A stretch of DNA of 7,604 nucleotides, from the NCBI GenBank assembly GCA_964249915.1, contig CAXUEL010000159.1, positions 1-7,604 of the forward strand, given 5' to 3'. This document shows positions 1-4,679 of the stretch, in pieces. Numbering within the stretch: position 1 is the stretch's first letter; every line of letters starts with the position of its first letter. A model generated the notes under the pieces. The model saw only the letters and a program-made list of their open reading frames with translations, made no database searches and was not told where the DNA came from. Made by a program: the position numbers and the translations under genes. The DNA comes from Lichenicola sp964249915 (GTDB taxonomy: Bacteria > Pseudomonadota > Alphaproteobacteria > Acetobacterales > Acetobacteraceae).

Positions 1-44
1 GGCTGACCTCGCTGCGGACCTGCAGCTGAGAGAACAGCCAGCGT

Positions 45-61
45 CACCAAAAGCGCGTCAG
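45..61 (-). repeat. Left part of an ISL3-type end repeat split by IS1182 (copy E1)
   Basis: These 17 bases, followed directly by 1510-1536 once the IS1182 element and one TCAG copy are removed, rebuild a 44-bp sequence. It matches 2648-2691 at 42 of 44 positions; the differences are at 54 versus 2657 and 1525 versus 2680. The shared core contains the GGCTCTGACGC motif (read on the minus strand) that also starts the ISL3 element. I infer this is the right end of an ISL3-like element or MITE whose body runs off the left edge of the window. Bases 1-44 do not visibly match the interior of the second copy. Confidence 0.8.
58..61. repeat. Target-site duplication TCAG, left copy of IS1182 element
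   Basis: TCAG lies immediately outside the left inverted repeat and is repeated directly outside the right one at 1506-1509. Removing the element and one TCAG restores the sequence seen uninterrupted at 2648-2691, which independently confirms the duplication and both element boundaries. Confidence 0.85.
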
Positions 62-82
62 CAGCCTGTCGGATTGGCTGGG
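62..82 (+). repeat. Left terminal inverted repeat of the IS1182 element
   Basis: Twenty-one bases beginning CAGCCTGTCGGATTGGCT are the reverse complement of 1485-1505 with one mismatch (G at 80). The match stops at the TCAG duplication on the outside and fades by position 83 on the inside. Confidence 0.9.
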
Positions 83-102
83 AGTTCGTCTAGACTCTGT
101 GG

Positions 103-1455
103 ATGGCGAAGTTCGTTCCTGCTGAGCGTGACCAGACGTTTCTCCTGCAACCGGACATGCGGGATTGGCTGCCTGGGGACGACCTGGCGCATTTCGTGAT
201 CGCGGCGGCGGAGCGGGTGTCGCTGGGGTCGTTCGCGGTGAACGAGCGCGGGTCGGGCAAGGCGCAATACCACCCGCGGATGATGCTGGCGCTGCTGGTC
301 TACTGCTATGCCAACGGCCTGTTCTCGTCGCGGCGGATCGAGCGGGCCACGCATCGCGACCTCGGGGTGCGGTTCGTGGCCGCCAACACGCATCCGGACC
401 ACGACACCATCGCGGCGTTCCGGCGCCTCAACCGGACGGCCTTCGAGGCGGCCTTCACCGAGATCCTGCTGCTGGCGCGCGAGGTCGGGCTGACCCGAGT
501 GGGCACGGTCTCGATCGACGGCACCAAGATCGACGCGAGCGCATCCAAGCTGCGGTCGGTGCGCTACGACCGGGCGCAGGCGCTGCGGGAGAAGCTGCGC
601 GCCGACATCGCGGCCCTGACCGAGCAGGCCGAGGCCGCCGATGCGAACGATCAGGCCGACCCCCAGGCGCTGCCCGAGGAGATCATCCGGCGTGAGGCCC
701 TCAAGGCCAAGCTCGATGCTGCCTGCAATCGTCTTGAGGCCGAGGCGGCCGAGGCGGCGGAACAGGCCCGGCCGGCCTACGAGGCCAAGGACGCAGCCTG
801 GCGTGCGGGCAAGGGACGGCACGGCCGGCCGCCGGTGCCACCCGATCCCGAGCCGCCAGCAGACCGCCAGATCAACCTGACCGACCCCAACAGCGGCCTG
901 ATGCGCCGCTCGGACCTGCACGAATACCGCCAGTGCTACAACGCCCAGGCCGTGGTCGATGCCGATGGCAGCCAGCTCGTGCTCGCCACCCATGTCACCC
1001 GCAGTCCGTCCGATGCGCCAAGCTTCGCCGATGTCGTGCTGAGCATGGCACAGACCATCGGCCTGCCTGAACGCGTGCTCGCCGACGCGGGCTTTGCCAG
1101 CGAACGCGCCGTCGAGATGCTCCAGAAGCGCCATATCGAGCCCCTGGTGGCAATCGCCCGCACCCAGCCGCACCGGCCCTACGACTTCCGGCCGCCGCCG
1201 AACAACCTCAAGCCGAAGCGCAGGGTGTCCTCACCGTGGCGCGTGGCGATGCGGGAGAAGATGCAGACAAACGAGGCCAGAGCCCACTACCGAAAGCGCA
1301 AGCAGACCGTCGAACCGGTGTTCGGCATCATCAAGAGCGCCATGGGCTTCCGACGTTTCTCGCTGCGCGGCCTCACCAAGGTCGCCACCGAATGGACCCT
1401 CGTCGCGCTCGCCTACAACTGCCGCCGCATGACCAACCTCATGGCACACCCATGA
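103..1455 (+). CDS. IS1182-family transposase (DDE), 450 aa
   Basis: This protein cuts and joins the ends of the surrounding insertion sequence. The N-terminal part (about residues 15-110, with LALLVYCYANGLFSSRRIE and TIAAFRRLNR) is the conserved N-terminal domain of this family, and the C-terminal half is the catalytic DDE domain. The likely catalytic residues are D139 (VSIDGTKI), D328 (VLADAGFAS) and E404 (QTVEPVFGIIK). Residues 155-235 form a charged, alanine-rich helical insertion, probably coiled coil, between the first and second aspartates; this is common in the family. The length is typical for a full transposase. The ATG at 103 is the only start that places the family N-terminus just inside the left repeat; no strong ribosome site precedes it, as is usual for transposases. 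The stop lies about 30 bases inside the right repeat. No frameshift or missing catalytic residue is seen. The family call rests on recognised motifs, not a search. Confidence 0.93.
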   Translation: MAKFVPAERDQTFLLQPDMRDWLPGDDLAHFVIAAAERVSLGSFAVNERGSGKAQYHPRMMLALLVYCYANGLFSSRRIERATHRDLGVRFVAANTHPDHDTIAAFRRLNRTAFEAAFTEILLLAREVGLTRVGTVSIDGTKIDASASKLRSVRYDRAQALREKLRADIAALTEQAEAADANDQADPQALPEEIIRREALKAKLDAACNRLEAEAAEAAEQARPAYEAKDAAWRAGKGRHGRPPVPPDPEPPADRQINLTDPNSGLMRRSDLHEYRQCYNAQAVVDADGSQLVLATHVTRSPSDAPSFADVVLSMAQTIGLPERVLADAGFASERAVEMLQKRHIEPLVAIARTQPHRPYDFRPPPNNLKPKRRVSSPWRVAMREKMQTNEARAHYRKRKQTVEPVFGIIKSAMGFRRFSLRGLTKVATEWTLVALAYNCRRMTNLMAHP

Positions 1456-1484
1456 GCAAGAAGCGCCTCGATCCCCGTGCGAAA

Positions 1485-1505
1485 CCTAGCCAATCCGACA
1501 GGCTG
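1485..1505 (-). repeat. Right terminal inverted repeat of the IS1182 element
   Basis: This is the reverse complement of 62-82 with 20 of 21 matches. It begins 29 bases after the transposase stop codon and is followed at once by the TCAG duplication. Confidence 0.9.
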
Positions 1506-1509
1506 TCAG
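1506..1509. repeat. Target-site duplication TCAG, right copy
   Basis: Direct repeat of 58-61, immediately outside the right inverted repeat. A 4-bp duplication is consistent with the short duplications reported for the IS1182 family. Confidence 0.85.
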
Positions 1510-1536
1510 AGCCAATTTTGGACGTCGTTTGACAGC
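1510..1536 (-). repeat. Right part of the split ISL3-type end repeat (copy E1)
   Basis: This continues the repeat begun at 45-61. Its 27 bases match 2665-2691 with a single difference (T at 1525). The match runs well past the inner GGCTCT motif, to base 1536, after which the two copies diverge. This suggests the repeat's true outer edge is near 1536 and not at the GGCTCT motif. Confidence 0.78.
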
Positions 1537-2448
1537 CGACGATTAAATGTCAGTCTGCGCCACTGGAAGGGCAGGGTCCGGCCATAAGCACACGCGTCGG
1601 CGGCAGGGCTACCTGGAGGGAGGTAATACCATAAAGAGCTTATAACGCATTGTACTCGCTGATTAAAATGATAACCGTATAAGATATCTTATGCCAATCA
1701 AGCTGATCCAGCTCGTTGTTTTCGCTCGTAAATAGGATGATGACCGTCGGACTTCCGCGTCATGGATTGCCTTCCGCTTCACGCTGAGCCTGTCGGAGGC
1801 CACCGAGATGTGGTTCGTGTTGCCGCCGGATCAGCACCCGATGTCCGGGGCGGATCCAACGGCTGAATCTGTCAGGGTCGCCATCCTTATCGTTCCGCCG
1901 CTTCTCCAGATGGCGGCTGCGCTGGCATCACCGCATAGGCACACCAGCCTGGGAAGCCACTGCAGGACCATTGGGCGGGGAGCATACCGAGGTCGTACCT
2001 TGGACCTCACATTGGTGCTGATAAGAGAATACCGGCCTGTCGGACTACTGGCAATGTCGTCGACGCCGACGCAGGAGATTCCGAGTCTGGTCGAACGCCG
2101 TCGTGATGCCGAACTGGGGGGTACCTGCTTACACCAGAATATCGCAAGGCACCAACGACATGATCAACCTCGGATCGGCTTCCCAGGCAGGCAATCTCTT
2201 AAGCGGATCAGCACGATGGCCTTTGCCTTCAACGGACGCGCTGCGCTGGCACCGCGAGAACGCCCACCCCGGCCGACCTCACCCGACAGCGCTACGTGGC
2301 GAGCCCGACGCTGGATGGAGCGTCGAACGCTAGCTCCGACCAAACGGGTGCTGGTGCCGATATACCCACGGCGCTAGCTTTCCCGCATGACACCGATATC
2401 CATTGAGGACGCGCTCGCGACAGCCCTGGATGGCATCTTGAACAACCG
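1537..2448. other. Gene-poor stretch between mobile elements; decayed DNA
   Basis: No gene can be supported in these 912 bases. The longest plus-strand open frame (1808-2377, 189 codons) has arginine- and proline-rich composition, no recognisable domain and no convincing ribosome site, and reads like chance in GC-rich DNA. Between about 2050 and 2479 more plausible-looking stretches appear in three different frames in turn (for example NAVVMPNWGVPAYTRISQGT, then MAFAFNGRAALAP, then LTRQRYVASPTLDGASN), which would fit an old gene broken by frameshifts, but I cannot name it. Bases 1760-1810 encode WIAFRFTLSLSEATEM, faintly like the YFRFTLSFRDVEEM segment of IS6-family transposases. About 1620-1740 is noticeably AT-richer than its surroundings and contains a perfect palindrome. 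Confidence 0.6.
1679..1692. repeat. 14-bp perfect palindrome
   Basis: ATAAGATATCTTAT reads identically on both strands, inside an AT-richer patch of otherwise GC-rich DNA. Such a site could bind a dimeric protein, but no gene start lies just downstream and no second copy is seen, so a role is not supported. It is too short and AT-rich to act as a terminator. Confidence 0.4.
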
Positions 2449-2496
2449 GCTGTGGATCGGCGTTGAATACTGGTTCTAACGCACTTTTGGTGCAGC
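2449..2496 (+). repeat. Left terminal inverted repeat of the MITE (copy E2)
   Basis: These 48 bases match the reverse complement of 2644-2691 at 39 positions. The first 22 bases of its outer part (CTGT at 2450 to T at 2471) also match the reverse complement of 4446-4467, just outside the ISL3 element, at 17 of 22. The inner motif is slightly decayed: GGTTCTAAC where the other copies have GGCTCTGAC. Confidence 0.65.
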
Positions 2497-2643
2497 GGTA
2501 GCTGCCCAAGCGCCGATAACTTGCTGAGAATGATGAGTTTTCTTGACCGTGGGGCTCTCAGCCAATCCGTATTCGAGACGGGCTCGCGGTCCGCCCATAA
2601 TCTTTAGCTCCGACAGTGGGTTACTGTTCGATCTCCGAGCCGA

Positions 2644-2691
2644 GCTGCACCAAAAGTGCGTCAGAGCCAATTTTGGACGCCGTTTGACAGC
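2644..2691 (-). repeat. Right terminal inverted repeat of the MITE (copy E3)
   Basis: Inverted partner of 2449-2496. Bases 2648-2691 are also a near-perfect direct repeat of the IS1182-interrupted copy at the left of the window (42 of 44). It acts as an internal empty-site control for the IS1182 insertion. Confidence 0.72.
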
Positions 2692-2789
2692 GTACGAAGC
2701 GGCGCCGGGATTCGCGGTAAGGAGGCCGACCGCAATAAGGCTAATCCGCTGCGTGCGCGAAACCGGCAGCACCGCCCGGGGCCAGATTG

Positions 2790-2815
2790 GGCTCTGACGC
2801 AATTTCGCTGGTGCT
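2790..2815 (+). repeat. Terminal inverted repeat of the ISL3 element (transposase 3' side)
   Basis: It begins GGCTCTGACGCAATTTCGCT and matches the reverse complement of 4420-4445 with three differences. The first 12 bases are identical to the right inner repeat of the MITE. The end lies only 7 bases from the transposase stop codon. Confidence 0.85.
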
Positions 2816-2821
2816 GAGCGG

Positions 2822-4378
2822 TTATGTCGCACCGAGCAGTCGCGCTTCGAGCAGGTCGAGCTTGGCGCGGCCATACATCTGCCGCTTGACCAGCTTGAGC
2901 CGGGTGATCTGCCCCTCGGTTTGGCCATTGGACCAGGGCTCGGTGATGGCGGCCCGTATAGCCCTGACGTCTTGAGCGACGCCGGCGGCCAACGGCGCGA
3001 TCAGGCTGGGCTTGGCTTGCTCGATCCAACCATCCAGCTCCGCTGCGGCCTTGCTCCGGATCATGGCCTGGAACCGCTCCACCAGAGTCCGGGCGGCCGC
3101 CAAGTGCGGCACGCCGGTTTCAATGGCGGCAACGGTCACGGTGTCGGCCTTGCTGAGGTGATCGCGCCCCATGGTCATCAGCCGCGCCAGCGTGCAGGCC
3201 GACGGCGCCTTCTGTGTGCCCTGAACCTGCATCTTGTCCGCCCGCCGGCGCCGTGTCGCCCACTCGGCCACGACGCGCAGGGAGCCGCGGAAGCCCTGCT
3301 CGCGCAACCGCCGCCAGAGTTCCGCGCCGTTGTGGCAGCCCGCATCCCACCCGGCATCCAGCGCCGGCAGGAAGGCTTCCAGAGAACTCTGCCGGACACG
3401 GAACACGTCGCCCCGGGCACCCCGCACGGCTTGGCGGACCAGTTTGCGGCTGTGCCGGGTGCGCCGCACGATCTCGCGGATCGAGTGTCCGGCTTCCTTG
3501 AGGGCCAGGATCTGCCGCGTGGTTTCTTCCCGTCGCAGGAAACCCTCGTACTGCAGCCGCTCGGCCGCGGTCAGCAGTGCCGGATCGATCGTGGTCGCGC
3601 CCAGGGTACTGCGGATCGCGCGCATCGACTTGCGTACGGCCTCAAGGAACGCGGCGCTCGCGTTCTCCATCAGGTGCCACCGATCCGCTACCTGCACTGC
3701 GCTCGGCAGCGCCTTGGCTGCAGCCTCACCGTAGCCGCCGCCCCGGTCGCGCGACACGATGCTGATGCCGGGATGCTGGCGCAGCCAGGTTTCGGCGGTG
3801 GCCATCTCGCGGTCGGGCAGCAACGCCACCACGCGTCGGCGTTCGAGGTCGCAGACGATGGTGCCGTAGCGGTGGTTGCGCCGCAACGCCCAGTCGTCGA
3901 TGCCGACCACAGTGAGAGGCTCGGTGCGGGGCTGCGCGCGCCGCCGCACCACGCGGAGCAGCGTATCGTTGCTGACCGGCAGCATGAGCCGCTGTGCGAA
4001 CCCGGCACCTGGCCGGCCGCCGAGTGCCAAGCCGAGGTGGTGGACGATCTGCTCCAGTCGCCCCGTGCGACGGGTCCGCTCGGCCAGCACCGCGCTGCCG
4101 AACCGCTCGGCGAAGACCTGGCGTGGGCAGCTCGGCACGCCGCACAGGAAGCGCCGGACAAGAAGCTGCAACCGGACGCGGCGGCCTGCACACGGCAGGT
4201 CCGATGGCTGGCGGAGGTAGCGGCTTTGGACACGGTGCGACAGGGTGCCGCAGGCCGGGCACGCGGCGACATCGGTTTCGCCGCGAGCGGTGATGACGAT
4301 CGTGTCCTCACCCTGGGCGATGCTGTTCACCAGCAGGCCAGGGGGAACCAACGATGCGGTGCTGAACCGGGAAACCAT
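2822..4378 (-). CDS. ISL3-family transposase (DDE), 518 aa
   Basis: This is the enzyme that moves the enclosing ISL3 element. The N-terminus has the zinc-binding domain of this family, CPAC at residues 40-43 with further cysteines at 79 and 84, used for binding the ends. A helix-turn-helix-like stretch lies near 293-317 (ALKEAGHSIREIVRRTRHSR). The catalytic domain shows D161/D162 in VVGIDDWALRR, D211 in VSRDRGGGY and E488 in SNGQTEGQI, followed by the family signature RLKLVKRQMYGRAKLDLLEARLL at the C-terminus. The length is on the long side of usual for ISL3 but complete. I chose the ATG at 4378 because AGGAG (4390-4386) precedes it by 7 bases; an in-frame ATG at 4420 would overlap the inverted repeat and lacks a ribosome site. 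The stop is 7 bases inside the other repeat. No frameshift or missing catalytic residue is seen. Confidence 0.93.
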   Translation of the reverse strand: MVSRFSTASLVPPGLLVNSIAQGEDTIVITARGETDVAACPACGTLSHRVQSRYLRQPSDLPCAGRRVRLQLLVRRFLCGVPSCPRQVFAERFGSAVLAERTRRTGRLEQIVHHLGLALGGRPGAGFAQRLMLPVSNDTLLRVVRRRAQPRTEPLTVVGIDDWALRRNHRYGTIVCDLERRRVVALLPDREMATAETWLRQHPGISIVSRDRGGGYGEAAAKALPSAVQVADRWHLMENASAAFLEAVRKSMRAIRSTLGATTIDPALLTAAERLQYEGFLRREETTRQILALKEAGHSIREIVRRTRHSRKLVRQAVRGARGDVFRVRQSSLEAFLPALDAGWDAGCHNGAELWRRLREQGFRGSLRVVAEWATRRRRADKMQVQGTQKAPSACTLARLMTMGRDHLSKADTVTVAAIETGVPHLAAARTLVERFQAMIRSKAAAELDGWIEQAKPSLIAPLAAGVAQDVRAIRAAITEPWSNGQTEGQITRLKLVKRQMYGRAKLDLLEARLLGAT

Positions 4379-4385
4379 GGCGATG

Positions 4386-4390
4386 CTCCT
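4386..4390 (-). promoter_or_regulatory. Ribosome binding site deciding the ISL3 transposase start
   Basis: On the minus strand AGGAG sits 7 bases before the ATG at 4378. This favours that start over the longer frame opening at 4420. Confidence 0.7.
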
Positions 4391-4419
4391 GCCGTGAACA
4401 CCACCCCAGAGCGCCATCA

Positions 4420-4445
4420 AACATCAGCGAAATTGAGTCAGAGCC
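4420..4445 (-). repeat. Terminal inverted repeat of the ISL3 element (transposase 5' side)
   Basis: Read on the minus strand it begins GGCTCTGACTCAATTTCGCT and matches 2790-2815 at 23 of 26 positions. It lies 41 bases upstream of the transposase start. Confidence 0.85.
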
Positions 4446-4467
4446 AGTATTCGATGCTGTTCCACAG
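4446..4467 (-). repeat. ISL3 right flank related to the MITE outer end (copy E4)
   Basis: Read on the minus strand, these 22 bases match 2450-2471, just outside the left inner repeat of the MITE, at 17 of 22 positions (both end GAATACT). Including the adjoining GGCTCTGAC motif, 4437-4470 matches 2447-2480 at 27 of 34. Nothing similar is convincing outside the other ISL3 end. Either the ISL3 element landed at an older MITE end or the two ends recombined. Confidence 0.5.
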
Positions 4468-4679
4468 GCGTGCTCCTGCTCTGGCGCGTCGCTCACCCCA
4501 ACCGGTAGCCATTCTCAAACGGGCGCTGAGACATTAAAAGAAACCGAAGTAAAGAAGGCGTCTCCTCCAAAAAAGAGATTTTTAGCTTTAATTATACAAA
4601 TCTGTGGCTTATAGAAAGATCCGTAATCAACACGAAAAACGGTGTTCCACTTCGCCCGTTTGGTCATCATAATGATGGG
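4468..4679. promoter_or_regulatory. Spacer upstream of the kinase, possible promoter
   Basis: The stretch from about 4530 to 4670 is clearly AT-richer than everything around it and lies directly upstream of the kinase, so it is the likely place for its promoter. A TATAGA at 4610-4615 could serve as a -10 box, but the matching -35 position (TTTAAT, 4587-4592) is poor. No operator repeat or terminator is obvious. The 74-codon minus-strand frame covering 4515-4739 has no recognisable features and is not called. Confidence 0.25.

Larger units (their letters stand above)
62..1505 (+). mobile_element. Complete IS1182-family insertion sequence, 1444 bp
   Basis: The element is bounded by inverted repeats (62-82 and 1485-1505, 20 of 21 identical, starting CAGCCTGTCGGATTGGCT) and by a 4-bp direct duplication TCAG. 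It carries one full-length transposase gene reading left to right. Everything needed for autonomous transposition is present, and nothing in the gene or ends looks damaged, so it may be active. It interrupts the end of an older ISL3-type repeat. Boundaries are secure because a second, uninterrupted copy of the target exists in the window. Confidence 0.9.
2449..2691. mobile_element. ISL3-type MITE, 243 bp (minimal form 2472-2668, 197 bp)
   Basis: A short gene-less element is bounded by inverted repeats. The inner part (2472-2496 against 2644-2668) matches at 23 of 25 positions, with the core ACGCACTTTTGGTGCAGC identical on both sides. The similarity continues outward for 23 more bases (16 of 23), giving 39 of 48 overall. 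The right-hand repeat starts GGCTCTGACGCA, the same first 12 bases as the adjacent ISL3 element, and both end sets carry a GGTGC further in. I infer a non-autonomous element moved by an ISL3-family transposase, not necessarily the one present here. No open frame inside deserves annotation. No clear target duplication is visible for either boundary choice, so it is probably old or rearranged. Confidence 0.65.
2790..4445 (-). mobile_element. Complete ISL3-family insertion sequence, 1656 bp
   Basis: Inverted repeats at 2790-2815 and 4420-4445 match at 23 of 26 positions, begin GGCTCTGAC and enclose a single intact transposase gene on the minus strand. The ISL3 family is known for ends starting GG and for 8-bp AT-rich target duplications. 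The 8 bases outside each end here (CCAGATTG and AGTATTCG) do not match, so the element has been rearranged since insertion or the flanks have drifted. Both gene and ends look functional. Confidence 0.86.

Noticed and set aside
58..1173. A 371-codon minus-strand open frame opposite the IS1182 transposase
   Set aside because: It crosses the terminal inverted repeat and the target duplication and has no recognisable domain; it is antisense to a well-supported transposase.
2387..2479. A possible gene tail ending LWIGVEYWF, paired with a similar tail LWNSIEYWL on the minus strand beside the ISL3 element
   Set aside because: The two peptides come from the shared DNA repeat (27 of 34 bases), which continues through both stop codons into the terminal repeats. 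The differences are not concentrated at third codon positions, so this is repeat homology and not conserved coding sequence.
2476..2928. A 150-codon minus-strand open frame running from the ISL3 element through the MITE
   Set aside because: It spans three unrelated segments (ISL3 gene end, spacer, MITE) and therefore cannot be one inherited gene; no domain is seen.
62..4445. The two insertion sequences as one composite transposon
   Set aside because: They belong to different families with different ends, and the DNA between them carries no intact passenger gene; the structure is explained by separate insertions.
2921..4537. A 538-codon plus-strand open frame opposite the ISL3 transposase
   Set aside because: It is a mirror frame produced by GC-rich codon use. 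The minus-strand frame has clear family motifs and catalytic residues, while this one has none and runs through the element's terminal repeat into the flank.
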